DNA of 37,945 nt from Geobacteraceae bacterium (GTDB taxonomy: Bacteria > Desulfobacterota > Desulfuromonadia > Geobacterales > Pseudopelobacteraceae): assembly GCA_016720395.1 (NCBI GenBank), contig JADKKR010000015.1, positions 1 to 37,945 on the forward strand, read 5' to 3'. The notes beneath the pieces were generated by a model, which was given only the letters and a program-made list of their open reading frames with translations, was not told the DNA's origin and did not search any database. Within the stretch, counting starts at the first letter, position 1. Each line of letters begins with the position of its first letter. Positions 24,600 to 36,027 of this stretch are shown here, in pieces. The translations under genes were made by a program, and so were the position numbers.

Positions 24600-27056
24600 A
24601 TGGAACGCTTCCTCTGCATACACGGCCACTTCTACCAGCCGCCCCGGGAAAATCCGTGGCTGGAGTCAATTGAGATCCAGGATTCGGCCTATCCCTACCA
24701 TGACTGGAATGAACGTATCACTGCCGAGTGCTATGCCCCCAACACCGCTTCACGGAATCTGGACGGCGACGGGCGCATCATGGGCATCATCAGCAACTAT
24801 GCCCGGATAAGCTTCAACTTCGGACCTACCCTGCTTTCCTGGATGGAGAAATTTTCACCCGAAACCTACCGGGCGATCCTGGCGGCCGACCGGCAGAGCT
24901 TAGCCTGGCGTTCCGGTCATGGGGCCGCCCTGGCCCAGGTCTACAACCATATCATCATGCCCCTGGCCAGCCTGCGCGATAAAAGGACTCAGGTGCTGTG
25001 GGGAATCAGGGATTTCGAGCAGCGTTTCTTGCGCTTTCCCGAGGGGATGTGGCTGGCGGAAACCGCCGTGGATACGGAAACCCTGGAGGTGCTGGCCGAA
25101 GCGGGCATCCGCTTTACCATACTTGCCCCCCACCAGGCCGGAAAAGTACGGGGTGGCGCCGGCGGCAGGTGGAAGGACGTCAGTGGTTCACGCATCGATC
25201 CGTCAAAGGCATATCTCTGCCGGCTCCCATCAGGTCGGAGCATCACGCTTTTCTTCTATGACGGCCCCATTTCTCAGGCAGTGGCCTTCGAGAAACTTCT
25301 CAGCAACGGAGAGCAGTTTGCCACACGACTTGTATCCGGCTTCGCCAATCACCGCCGACACCCCCAGTTGGTACATATTGCCACCGATGGCGAGACCTAC
25401 GGTCATCACCACCACTTCGGCGAGATGGCGCTGGGAAATGCCCTGGACCATATAGAAGGTAACGGCCTTGCGCGCCTGACCAACTATGGCGAATTCCTGG
25501 AGTTGAACCCGGCCACCCATGAGGTGCAGATTATTGAAAACTCCTCCTGGAGTTGCATGCACGGCATTGAGCGCTGGAGGAGCGACTGCGGCTGCAACTC
25601 GGGTGGAAACTCGGGCTGGAACCAGCAATGGCGGAAGCCGCTGCGGGAAGCTTTGGACTGGCTCAGCGGACACCTAACAAAGTGCTATGCGGAAACCATG
25701 ACGGGATACCTGAAAGACCCCTGGACGGCCCGGGATGATTATATCGAAGTAGTTCTCGACCGTTCCGTGGAAAACGTCGCTGACTTCCTGCACCGGCATT
25801 CCCTGCGCCCGCTGGATGAAGATGCTTCCATAGCCGTGCTCAGCCAGTTGGAGATGCAACGCCACGCCATGCTCATGTTCACCAGTTGCGGGTGGTTTTT
25901 TGATGAGTTGTCGGGACTGGAAACGGTTCAGATCCTTCAGTATGCCGGCCGGGCGATCCAGCTGGCAGAACGCAACGGTACACAGGGCATTGAAGGCTTC
26001 TTTCTGGAACAGCTGGCCCTGTCCGGGAGCAATCTTCCCGAAAAAGGCAACGGGGCTGAAATCTATGCGAAATTCGTCAAGCCGGTCATGATCGACCTGA
26101 TCAAGGTCGGTGCGCACTATGCCGTCAGTTCTGTCTTTGAGGAGTATGGAGAGGAAACGGGTATCTTCAGCTATCGTGTCTACCGGGAAGATTTTGTGGT
26201 CTTCCATAGCGGGCAGATGAAGCTGGCGATAGGCAGAGTATTTGTTCGCTCGGCGATTACCCGCAAAGCTGACCGGATCAGCTTCTGCACCCTGTATTTC
26301 GGTGGACATGCCCTGAACTGCGGTGTCCGCTCATTCCTCGGTGAAGAGGCGTACCGCACCATGAAGCAGGAGGTTGCGGACGCATTCAATGCATCCGATC
26401 TCGCCGCCATCATCAGGCTGCTGGACACACATTTCGGCATGCACAATTACTCCCTCAGGAATCTGTTCCGGGACGAACAGCGTCACATACTGCAGTTGAT
26501 CATCGCCGGCACGCTCCAGGAGTTTGAAGACAAATTCACCCATCTCTACGAAAACAACCGTGGTCTGATGGGGTTTCTGAGGGAAACCGGCATGCCGGTA
26601 CCGCACCGCTTTATAACCACGGCCGAAACAGCCCTCAACCTGCGACTGAAAAAAATGTTCACTTCGGACACTGTCGACATGGACAGCCTCAGGGAGGTGG
26701 TCAGTGAGTTCAATGACTGGGATGTCCCGGTGGATACCGTGGCACTTGAGTTCATAATCCGTCACCGGCTGGAAGAGGTGATGTCCTCGCTACTGGCTGA
26801 TCCGGAAAACACCCGGATTTTAAACGATCTGCTCGTGCTGGTCGAGGCGGTCACGTCACTTCCGCTGGCGATTAATCTCTGGCAGATACAGAACATGTAC
26901 TGGGATCTGTTGCACTTACGCGCTGCCGGTTTCCGTCCCGGCACAGAGCGGGCGGACAGCCATGGCACAGCAGCCTGGAACGAATCTATCCGGAAGCTGG
27001 GAGAACTGCTCTATTTCAATGCAGGCGCCCTTATGGCGGCAATGGGAGACATATGA
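24600..27056 (+). CDS. Glycoside hydrolase family 57 protein with DUF3536
   Basis: Alpha-glucan-active enzyme of 818 residues. The N-terminal GH57 barrel shows motif 1 as IHGHFYQPPRENPW, the expected nucleophile in GMWLAETAVD (Glu154) and the acid/base in IATDGETYGHHHH (Asp263). The long C-terminal half is DUF3536, with the Cys-containing segment WRSDCGCNSGGNSGWNQQWR between them. GH57 members include alpha-amylases, 4-alpha-glucanotransferases and branching enzymes; this subtype is uncharacterised as far as I know. Lying between treZ and treY and overlapping treY by four bases, it probably prepares or trims the glucan used by TreY. AAAGGA lies eight bases before the ATG. Confidence 0.9.
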   Translation: MERFLCIHGHFYQPPRENPWLESIEIQDSAYPYHDWNERITAECYAPNTASRNLDGDGRIMGIISNYARISFNFGPTLLSWMEKFSPETYRAILAADRQSLAWRSGHGAALAQVYNHIIMPLASLRDKRTQVLWGIRDFEQRFLRFPEGMWLAETAVDTETLEVLAEAGIRFTILAPHQAGKVRGGAGGRWKDVSGSRIDPSKAYLCRLPSGRSITLFFYDGPISQAVAFEKLLSNGEQFATRLVSGFANHRRHPQLVHIATDGETYGHHHHFGEMALGNALDHIEGNGLARLTNYGEFLELNPATHEVQIIENSSWSCMHGIERWRSDCGCNSGGNSGWNQQWRKPLREALDWLSGHLTKCYAETMTGYLKDPWTARDDYIEVVLDRSVENVADFLHRHSLRPLDEDASIAVLSQLEMQRHAMLMFTSCGWFFDELSGLETVQILQYAGRAIQLAERNGTQGIEGFFLEQLALSGSNLPEKGNGAEIYAKFVKPVMIDLIKVGAHYAVSSVFEEYGEETGIFSYRVYREDFVVFHSGQMKLAIGRVFVRSAITRKADRISFCTLYFGGHALNCGVRSFLGEEAYRTMKQEVADAFNASDLAAIIRLLDTHFGMHNYSLRNLFRDEQRHILQLIIAGTLQEFEDKFTHLYENNRGLMGFLRETGMPVPHRFITTAETALNLRLKKMFTSDTVDMDSLREVVSEFNDWDVPVDTVALEFIIRHRLEEVMSSLLADPENTRILNDLLVLVEAVTSLPLAINLWQIQNMYWDLLHLRAAGFRPGTERADSHGTAAWNESIRKLGELLYFNAGALMAAMGDI

Positions 27057-30028
27057 ACGGCATCGGCCTCAGAGTACCGTCAGCAACCTACCGTCTTCAA
27101 TTCAATTCGGGCTTCCGATTCAGCGATGCCCGGGAAATTTTACCTTATCTGCACCGCCTCGGGATCAGCGACATCTACGCATCACCCTACTTCAAGGCGC
27201 GGGAGGGGAGTCTTCACGGCTATGATATTCTGGATCAGAACAGCCTCAATCCTGAAGTCGGATCGGAGGATGAGTACGAGGAGTTGATCGCTGAATTGAA
27301 ACGAAAAAATATGGGTCAGATTCTGGATATTGTCCCGAACCACATGTGTGTTGAAGGTAGCGGGAACTCCTTCTGGATGGATGTGCTCGAAAACGGTCCC
27401 AGCTCGACCTATGCAAGTTTTTTCGATATCGACTGGCACCCGGTCAAGCAGGAACTGGAGAACAAGGTTCTGATTCCTATTCTGGGTGACCAGTACGGTA
27501 CTGTCCTCGAAAACGGCGATCTGCACCTGACCTTTGAAGAGGGCTCGTTTTTTGTACACTACTATGAACACAGGCTGCCGATCATCCCTAAGACCTACAG
27601 CAATATCCTGATGCTTAACATAGAAGTTCTGGAACAGGAACTTTCATCAGCTGCGCCACAATATCAGGAACTGATGAGCATCATAACATCGCTCAGTCAC
27701 CTGCCTCCCGTCACAGAGAAGAACCCCGGACTGATTGCAGAGCGCTACCGGGAAAAGGAGGTTGTCAAACGGCGCCTCTGGACTCTATATCAGAACAGCA
27801 GCGCGGTCAGGACATATATTGACGGCAACCTGGCCGCCTTCAACGGCACCAAGGGCGACCCGCGCAGTTTTGATCTGCTGGACACCCTACTACGTGATCA
27901 GGTCTATCGCATCTCCCACTGGCGTGTCGCTACCGAGGAGATCAACTACCGCAGGTTCTTCGACATCAATTCCCTGGGCGCCATCCGGGTCGAGGATCCG
28001 GTCGTCTTTGAAAAAACACACCAGCTCATCTTCAAGCTGATAGAGACCGGCAAGATTACCGGCCTGCGGATCGACCACGCCGATGGACTTCGGGATCCGA
28101 AAGATTATATCAGGCGGCTTCAATCGGATTGTTTCATCCGGATGTACGGCACCTCTGAAGATGCGGGCAGTGGAGAGGGAGACGCCAGGGCGGTTGCCAA
28201 AGGGAAATACGGGCAGGTCATTGCTGCAGCGCCATCCTATAAGCCATTTTACATTCTCGGGGAAAAAATACTCCTCAAGGCCGAGAAGTTACCGGACAGC
28301 TGGCAGGTATTCAGTACCACAGGGTACGACTATGCCAATCAGGTAAACGGACTTTTTGTGGACACCTCGAATGCCAAGGTTTTTGAATCGTTATATACCC
28401 GCTTCCTGCAGCACCGTGTCGATTTCCATCAAGCCGTCTATGACAAGAAAAAACTGGTCATGCAGGTAGCCATGTCAAGCGAGATCAACACCCTGGGACA
28501 CTACCTGAACAGGATATCCGAACAAAGCCGGCATACACGGGATTTCACCCTCAACAGCCTGATCAAGTCAATCGTGGAAGTGATCGCGTTTTTCCCGGTA
28601 TATCGGACCTACATAAACAGTTTTGACGTCACTGAGCGGGACCGCCAGTATATTGAATCGACGGTCGGCCGGGCAAAACGCCAGAACCCTGCTATCAGCG
28701 CATCAGTTTTCGACTTTATCCAGAATGTTCTGACACTCCGGTTTCCCGATAACATACATGAAGATCTCAAGACGGCCTGGCTCGATTTTGTGATGCGCTT
28801 TCAGCAGATCACCGGACCGGTCATGGCCAAGGGGGTCGAGGATACGGCCTTCTACCTGTATAATCGACTGGTTTCCCTGAACGAGGTTGGAGGAAGTCCG
28901 GAACGGTTCGGCATCACCCTGGAGGCCTTCCATGGCCAGAATATCGAGCGCGGCAAGTCCCGCCCGCTGGCCATGCTGGCCACATCGACCCATGACACAA
29001 AGCGCAGTGAGGATGTCCGGGCCAGGATCAACGTGCTCTCGGAAATCCCCGAGCAATGGAGGGAGGGACTTTCCCGCTGGGGTCGTCACAACCGCAAGGT
29101 CAAGATGATCGTCGACGGCAAACCGGCGCCGACACGCAATGAGGAATACCTGCTCTACCAGACGCTGGTGGGGACCTGGCCTCACTGCAGTCCCGGGAAT
29201 GGTGAGTTTATAGAGTTTCGTTCGAGGATCAAGGAGTACATGCTTAAGGCCATGCGGGAGGCCAAGGTACACACGAGCTGGATCAGTCCCAACCAGCTGC
29301 ATGAGGATGCCGTGATGTATTTCATCGACACGATCCTGACGGAATCAACGCACAATACCTTTCTGCAGGATTTTGCAACATTTCAGAAACTGACATCTGC
29401 TTGCGGGATATTTAATTCTCTATCCCAGACACTGCTAAAGATCACCTCACCTGGTGTCCCTGATTTCTACCAGGGGAATGAGTTGTGGGACTTCAGTCTG
29501 GTTGACCCGGATAACCGCCGTCAGGTCGATTACCGTCTAAGAAAAGAACTGCTGGATGAGCTGCTAGTAAAGGAGTCCACTGATGGATTGCTGGATACGG
29601 CCCGTGAGGTGGTTACAACACGTGAAGACGGTCGAATAAAGCTTCACCTGACCTGCAAAGCGCTTAACTTCCGACGCGAGAACCGGGAACTGTTCGAAAG
29701 CGGGCGCTACCTGCCGCTCGCGGTGGAGGGCGCCTGTCTGGAACATGTCTGTGCCTTCGAACGGTCGGGCAACGGCAGATCTTTCATGGTGGTTGTGCCA
29801 CGATTTTACAGCCGGCTGATACAGGACTGCAACGGTTTACCGCTGGGGCCGGAAGTATGGCAGGATACTCGAATCATTCAATCGTTTGACTTTGCCGGAA
29901 GTAGATTCCGCAACATTTTTACCGGTCAAGTCCTGACTCTTGCACAGAAGGGAGAACAATTGAGCCTCTCTCTTCAGGATATACTCTCGATATATCCTGT
30001 TGCTCTGCTCGAAAAAATTGAACAGTGA
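27053..30028 (+). CDS. treY: Malto-oligosyltrehalose synthase (TreY, GH13)
   Basis: Intramolecular transglucosylase of 991 residues that turns the reducing-end alpha-1,4 bond of a maltodextrin into an alpha,alpha-1,1 (trehalosyl) bond; TreZ then releases trehalose. The N-terminal VPSATYRLQFNSGFRF and SDIYASPYFKAREGSLHGYD are diagnostic. Catalytic residues: Asp341 in LRIDHADGLRDP, Glu404 in ILGEKIL, Asp648 in ATSTHDTKRSEDVRAR. The length is toward the long end of the family. The ATG overlaps the GH57 stop (ATGA). A rho-independent terminator follows closely, so the transcript probably ends here. Confidence 0.96.
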   Translation: MNGIGLRVPSATYRLQFNSGFRFSDAREILPYLHRLGISDIYASPYFKAREGSLHGYDILDQNSLNPEVGSEDEYEELIAELKRKNMGQILDIVPNHMCVEGSGNSFWMDVLENGPSSTYASFFDIDWHPVKQELENKVLIPILGDQYGTVLENGDLHLTFEEGSFFVHYYEHRLPIIPKTYSNILMLNIEVLEQELSSAAPQYQELMSIITSLSHLPPVTEKNPGLIAERYREKEVVKRRLWTLYQNSSAVRTYIDGNLAAFNGTKGDPRSFDLLDTLLRDQVYRISHWRVATEEINYRRFFDINSLGAIRVEDPVVFEKTHQLIFKLIETGKITGLRIDHADGLRDPKDYIRRLQSDCFIRMYGTSEDAGSGEGDARAVAKGKYGQVIAAAPSYKPFYILGEKILLKAEKLPDSWQVFSTTGYDYANQVNGLFVDTSNAKVFESLYTRFLQHRVDFHQAVYDKKKLVMQVAMSSEINTLGHYLNRISEQSRHTRDFTLNSLIKSIVEVIAFFPVYRTYINSFDVTERDRQYIESTVGRAKRQNPAISASVFDFIQNVLTLRFPDNIHEDLKTAWLDFVMRFQQITGPVMAKGVEDTAFYLYNRLVSLNEVGGSPERFGITLEAFHGQNIERGKSRPLAMLATSTHDTKRSEDVRARINVLSEIPEQWREGLSRWGRHNRKVKMIVDGKPAPTRNEEYLLYQTLVGTWPHCSPGNGEFIEFRSRIKEYMLKAMREAKVHTSWISPNQLHEDAVMYFIDTILTESTHNTFLQDFATFQKLTSACGIFNSLSQTLLKITSPGVPDFYQGNELWDFSLVDPDNRRQVDYRLRKELLDELLVKESTDGLLDTAREVVTTREDGRIKLHLTCKALNFRRENRELFESGRYLPLAVEGACLEHVCAFERSGNGRSFMVVVPRFYSRLIQDCNGLPLGPEVWQDTRIIQSFDFAGSRFRNIFTGQVLTLAQKGEQLSLSLQDILSIYPVALLEKIEQ

Positions 30029-30037
30029 GGCGATCGT

Positions 30038-30059
30038 GTTACATATGGTGTAACTTTTT
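30038..30059 (+). terminator. Rho-independent terminator after treY
   Basis: Perfect 6-bp stem GTTACA (30038-30043) / TGTAAC (30049-30054), loop TATGG, immediately followed by five T. It begins ten bases after the treY stop. A second short palindrome TGACA-TGC-TGTCA lies at 30064-30076. Confidence 0.6.
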
Positions 30060-30181
30060 GGTGTGACATGCTGTCATGCAGTAATGCTGACACGGGATCT
30101 CGCCAGAGAGGTATATCCGCTTCATGGCTTGAAAAACCGGGGAATGCCGGGAAACGGCAGTAAGGTTCACTCTTGACAGGA

Positions 30182-32006
30182 ATGAATCGATACATAGAGA
30201 CGTGCATGCCTTATTTCACCTTACAATACTCTCATAGCGGCATCGAAGCGCGGCGCGGATCAATCAGTGCAGCGGCATGCCTGCTGCTCTGGCTCACGTT
30301 GGCCCTGCCCCTGCATGCCGCTGAACCGGTAGAAGTTATCGTCAGCGGCATCGAAGGCGCCGCGCTGAAAAATGTGCAGGAATCGCTGGGCCTGCCTTCC
30401 GGACTGGTACGCGACGGACAGGTGGACCGGCTCTGGCTGGAGCGGTTTGCCCGGCAGGCCGGGGATTCAGCCAGAACCGCGCTGGAACCGTTCGGCCTGT
30501 ATCAGGCCCGGGTCACGACTGCGGTAGAAAAGGACGGAGAGCGTTATCGTCTACTGGTCTCGGTAGTGCCGGGTGAAGCGGCGCGCCTTACAGACATTTC
30601 AGTTGTGCTGAACGGAGCCGGTAGCGGCGAAAAACGCCTGCTCAGGCTGGTGGAACAGTTCCCCCTGCACAAGGGTGACGTCCTGCAGCATCAGAGCTAC
30701 GAAGCGGCCAAGGCAGCGCTCATGTCGCGGGCCCGCGAACTGGGATACCTGGATGCGGATTTTTCGCGGCACGAAATCCGCGTTGCCCCGTCAGGAACCA
30801 CTGCCACGATCGGTCTTACCCTGGATACGGGAACACGGTACTATTTCGGTACGACACAGATCCAGGGCGCATCGGACTATCCGGACAGTTTCCTCAGGCG
30901 CCATCTGACCTACGACCCCGGAGAGGTCTTTTCCTATCCCCGGCTGGGAGAAACCCAGCGCAACTTTGCCAATTCGGAACGGTTCAAGGAGGTGATTGTT
31001 TCACCGGAAATACAGGATGCCAAGGCATCCCGGGTGCCGGTCAAGGTGCAGTTGACACCCGGACCACGTTTCAGCCTGCGACCTGGCATCGGGTACGGGA
31101 CGGATACGGGAGGGCGCTTCACGCTACGCTACCGCGACCTGAACATGTTTCACCTGGGGCATGAGCTGTATTCGCAGCTGTTTGTCGCTGAACGGCTCCA
31201 GGGGCTGGTAACGGGGTATGTGCTGCCCAGCCCGCGGGATATCAGGAGCTCCACCACGCTTCAACTGAACCTGCAGCAGGAGGACACCAGCAGCTACGCC
31301 AGCCGGATCCTGGCCCTGGAACTGGCCCGCAACCACAGTTTCGATCCCGGAAAGCTCGGTACTGCCTATGTCAAGGCCCAGTATGAAGACTATACCGTCG
31401 GTGCACTGACATCAACGGCCCGGCTTCTGCTACCGGGCTTACGCTTTACCGACAATCGCTACAACAACCCGATCCGCCCCCGGCGTGGCTTCCGCTATGC
31501 GGTTGAACTGCGCGGCACCCATCAACTGCTCGGATCGGACACGGCACTGATTCAGGTTCTGGCCGAAGGAAGCCATCTCCAGCCGCTGCCCTGGCGGTTT
31601 TCGCTGCGTACCCGGGCCGAGGCAGGGGTAACCCTGCTGAATGACCCGCTAAAAAGACATTCCGCCGTCACTGCGCTTCTTTACCGGAGGGGACCAGACC
31701 GTGCGCGGCTATTCCTACAAGTCCCTCGGGCCACGGGATGCCTCGGGCAGAGTTGTGGGGGGCACACAGCTCCTGATCGCCAGCGTAGAACTGGAACGGG
31801 CCCTGTTCAAGGATTGGGGGGTTTCCGTCTTTTATGATACAGGCAACACCTTTAATTCGTTTGCCTCGGTCCGGATGTTTCAGGGTGCGGGTTTCGGTCT
31901 GCACTACTATTCACCGGTAGGTGCCTTGAATCTTTCCGTGGCGCGGCCACTGCGCAGCGGCGACCCGGCCATTCATTTTCACTTCACCGTGGGGTTCGAG
32001 CTATGA
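30182..32006 (+). CDS. tamA: TamA-like Omp85/BamA-family outer-membrane assembly protein, one frameshift
   Basis: Outer-membrane beta-barrel protein with POTRA domains that works with TamB in outer-membrane assembly or lipid transport. A signal peptide (RRGSISAAACLLLWLTLALP, then HAAEP) leads into three POTRA-like repeats (about residues 45-270) and a surface-antigen barrel. The first frame drifts after LLNDPLK; coherent barrel text continues in the next frame: DIPPSLRFFTGGDQTVRGY through VFYDTGNTF to the terminal strand HFHFTVGFEL. The run of five A at 31651-31655 needs one base fewer to join them, giving about 608 residues. FTGGDQTVRGY is the hallmark of Omp85 barrels. The start is uncertain (ATG 30182, TTG 30173 or ATG 30206). 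tamB overlaps the stop by four bases. Confidence 0.85.
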
Positions 32007-35000
32007 GCCGGCTCAGCAGACGCGTTTTCGGGGCAAGTCTGGTGCTTGCACTGACAGGATCAGTCCTGGCCATGCTGATCTGGGTCATGTCTACGACGAA
32101 GGGTACCCGCTGGCTGCTGACGACGGTTGCCCCGCTGGGCGGGATCAGCTTCTCCGCCCGGACCATAGAGGGGAGCATCGGCAGCCGTCTGCGCCTCACG
32201 GGGCTGCGGGTGGGACTGGCACGGCAGAACGTGGAGATCGGAAAACTTGAGCTGCGCTGGAAACCACTGCTGCTACTGTCCGGCACTGTGGCTGTCCAGG
32301 AGCTGATCATGGACAGGGTGCTGATCCGGGATGATAGCCCCCTCGACAACAAACCGTTGAATATGGCCTGGCCGCGGGTGACCGAAAGCGGACAGCTGTT
32401 CGAAGGCAGGATTGCGCGCCTGAAGGTAACGGAATTCAGCTACCGCCGGCTGCAGGAACAGCCGCTGCTGATAACGTCCATCACCGGTTCACTCAGCTGG
32501 CAGGAGAGCATTCTCTCCATCAATGACCTCATGCTGCTGTCCCCTTCCGGGCAGATGCAGGGCAGCGTTTCGGCCGGCTTCAGGCAGCCTTCTCTCACAT
32601 CCGACCTGGCGATTGCCGTGACACCCCCCCTGGCAGAGATGGACCGCTTCGTGCTGCAGACGCGCCGTAGCAAAACGTCCGGAAAGGAGTCGTTTGTCGG
32701 GAACATCACGATTGCAGGCAGCGCCGGCACACGAAAGCTGCTGGAGCTGAGCGGCGATGTGGGGATGGCACGGGATACAATCAACCTGCGGCATCTCGCC
32801 CTCTCCAGACCCGGCCTGAAAGGGAGGATTACAGCTGATGGCTCGCTGGTATTCCCGGCCGGAGAATCGCTGCTGACACTACAGGTCATGGTGGATGGCC
32901 TCGATCTGGACTCCGAACTGAACATACCGACGGATCTTTCCGGCACTCTTCGATTCGCGGGGACCCTGAACAGCTATGGCGGTGACTTCAGCTTTGCCAA
33001 CCGGGTCAAGGGGTGGCAGGCGGCAACCGTCTCAGGCACGTATCAGGGTACCCGAGACGGGATGAAACTGGCGCCGTTCAGCGGGCGTCTGCTGGACGGC
33101 TCCCTGACCGGTAACCTGGATATGGACTGGCGCAGCGGTTTTGCGCTGCAGGCGCTGCTTAACGGCAGGGGCCTCAACCCGGCCGGGCTTGACCCGGCAT
33201 GGAAGGGTGTTGCGAATTTCAATGCCACAGGCTCGCTGACCAGAAAGGGTAATGAACCATTCAGGGGCAGCGTCAGCGCTTCCCTGCTGGAAAGCCGTCT
33301 GCATGGCCAGGCACTGACCGGCGATCTGCAGGCGCAGAGTAACGGAGATACTGTTTCCTTAGATAATTTGGCGCTGCAGGGCAAGGGTTTTGACCTGCAC
33401 GCCTCCGGGGAACTGCAGCAGCGCATCTCCCTGGCGGCGACGATCAGTGATTTTTCCCTGCTGGTCCCCGGAGCAGCAGGGTCTCTCCGGACACAGGGCT
33501 GGTTGCGTTGGCGCGACAGGCAGCTCAGCGGCGCAGTCACCGGTACGGGAAGCAGACTGGCCTACGGCGGCACACGCCTGGCAGCCATCACTCTTTCTGC
33601 CGGGCTTGATCCTGGCCCGGGCTACCCCGTGCACATCAGTGCTGTGCTCAAGGATCTGATCCATGACCGCTACCGGCTGGATGCCGTGACACTGAAGGCA
33701 GACGGGACCGTGCGCAGCCACAGCGTACAGGCACACCTGCGTTCAGGTGCAGCCGATGCACATATGTCACTGAGTGCCGGCTACGATAAAGATACCTGGA
33801 AGGGGGAGATCGGACGCCTGTCAGGACGAGACGGTAGCGGACTGGAAGCTGAACGCACCGGCGTCATTTACCCTCAGCGCCGAAACCTTCTCCCTCTCTC
33901 CGCTGGCCCTTTCCGCCGGTACCGGAGAACTGATCGAACTTGTCGCGAATCTGGGACGCACCCCATTGTCCGGCCAGCTCCGGGCCCGCTGGAGCCGAGT
34001 GAACCTGGCCAGGGCTAATCCCTGGCTCCGGGAGCTGCGGCTTTCGGGACGCGCAATGGTTCAGCTCAGGTCGGATTCTTGCCGGACAAGCGGCTGACCC
34101 TGACGGGAAGCGCCGACATCAGCGGGACATTCAGCCATCAGGGGCGCAGTATAACGCTGCAGCGGAGCCTGCTGACCGTTGACGGCGGCCGGCAGGGCCT
34201 GCAGGTCGGGCTGGATCTGGCCATGTCCGACGGCGGCCGGCTGAAGGGGAGCTTCTCTTCGGCAGCACCGTTCAGTCTGGTTCTGCCCGAGCACGGCCAC
34301 CTGACGGCAGACGCCAGCAACATCGACCTTCTGCTGCTCAAGCCCTGGGCTGCCCGGCGACACGAAGCTGAGCGGGCGAATCACCGGTCGGGCCAGTGGG
34401 AGCATGCTGCCGGGACAACGTTTTGATCTGTCCGGCAACGCCGTGCTCAATGGCGGAACCCTGCAGCAGCAAAGGCCTGACGGCGAGCTGAAGCTGGATT
34501 TTTCGACAGCCAGGGCCAGCTGGAATTGGCGCGGGGAGGCATTATCCGGTACACTTGGTCTGACCATGACAGACTACGGTCAGGTCAGCGGGGATTTCAG
34601 GCTGCCGCTGGCGGCTCGTTTCCCGGCGGCCTTCAATCCCGGGGGGCCACTGCGGGCAACTCTCAGCGGAACGGCCCGGGAAAAGGGTTGATCACCACCC
34701 TGTTTCCCGGACTGGTGCAGGAAAGCTTCGGGAGCTTGCTGTTGATCTGGCGGTCAACGGCACCTGGGAAGCACCGCAGATCACCGGGAAACTGCAGCTC
34801 TCCAAAGCCGGTGCCTATCTGCCCACCGCCGGCATCCGTTTAAGGGATGTCCAGCTCTCGGCACAGCTGGAAAGAACCGCATCAGGGTTGAATCCTTCCG
34901 GCGCTGTCCGGGGCAGGCCATCTGAAGGAACCGCGTTGATCACCCTGGAGGGGCGGCGGGTGACCGCATACACCGGCACCATCGCCGGAGAAAACTTCCA

Positions 35001-35971
35001 GACTGTCAACTTCCTGAACTTCGCATCCTGGAGCACCCCCAGACTCAGCTTTGAGGGCTCCGCAGAAACTGATCCTGCGTGGAGAACTGCGCCTGCCGGA
35101 GCTGAACATCATCGGCTCGCAATCCCGGACCGTTATCGCACCGAGCAGTGACGTCATCCGGGAGGGGGTCGTCGTTCCGGCCTCAAAGAATCCTGGCCTG
35201 GCACTGGATGTACGGGTAAGGTCCTGCTGGGCGAGAGGCCATTGTCAAAATTTCGGTGTACGCACTATTGGGCGGGGCTCTGGATCTGACTTTCAGCAGC
35301 CTCGACAGGATCACCAGCAGGTGAGACCAGGGTGGTCAAAGGCACATACCGGACCCACGTCAGACTCATTATCGTTGGTCCGGACATTTTCGTTCTTCGC
35401 CGGTAGCCCCCCTTGGACCGGCCACCCCTTGATTTTCTGGCACTGCACCGTCGGTGATGTGCGGGCCGGGGTAATCGTGTCGGAACGCTGCAGACCGGTC
35501 ACCAGGCTCTATTCCGAGCCGGCCATGCCGGACGTCGATGTCCTGGCCTATATTGTCCTGGGGCGTACGCTCGGCAGCAGCGGAGAACAGGCCAGCCTGC
35601 TGGCCGTGCGGCAGGTGCTTATAACCTCGTCCCGGCAGGCCGGGGCCTGCAGGACCAGATCAAGGACAAAGCTTGGCCTGGTACGCTGGAGGAGGTCAGG
35701 GAGGAGTCCCGGAACGGCAGCGGATCGCAGAACAAACCGCAGGTGACCGCCCCGGTTCGATTCCGGAGGCGCAACCCATGACCGAGACCGTGTTCACCGT
35801 GGGCATTACCTGACTCCGCGGCTCTATATCAGCTGGAAAGTCGCTGTTTACCGGCAACAACCTGTTCAAACTTTGGTATGATATCTTCAAACGAAATTGC
35901 AGATCGAAACCCCAGACCGGCAGCGGCGAGGGCGGTGTCGATATCTCTACTACAAGCTGGAGTTCAAGTAG
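32003..35971 (+). pseudogene. tamB: TamB-like translocation/assembly protein, many frameshifts in the 3' half
   Basis: Inner-membrane-anchored, long beta-helical periplasmic protein that pairs with TamA. The N-terminal helix (about 10-32) and the DUF490-type repeats are intact for about 612 codons. After 33839 conserved text jumps between frames. One-base gains: GG 33839-33840 and GGG 34347-34349. One-base losses: near 34069, 34685-34687 and 34730-34732; more follow. Recognisable pieces in order: DWKLNAPASFTLSAETF, FLPDKRLTLTGSADISGTF, MLPGQRFDLSGNAVLNGG, LITTLFPGLVQESFG, VNGTWEAPQITGKLQLS, VIAPSSDVIREGVVVPAS, DVDVLAYIVLGRTLGSSG, then TPRLYISW and YYKLEFK at the stop. The total span, 3969 bases, is right for an intact TamB of about 1320 residues, which argues for small errors rather than decay. 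Confidence 0.85.
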
Positions 35972-36027
35972 GCATACCCGGAGCATGACGTTTGATTATC
36001 GAATTTTTCAATGACGCAGGGATGTAA

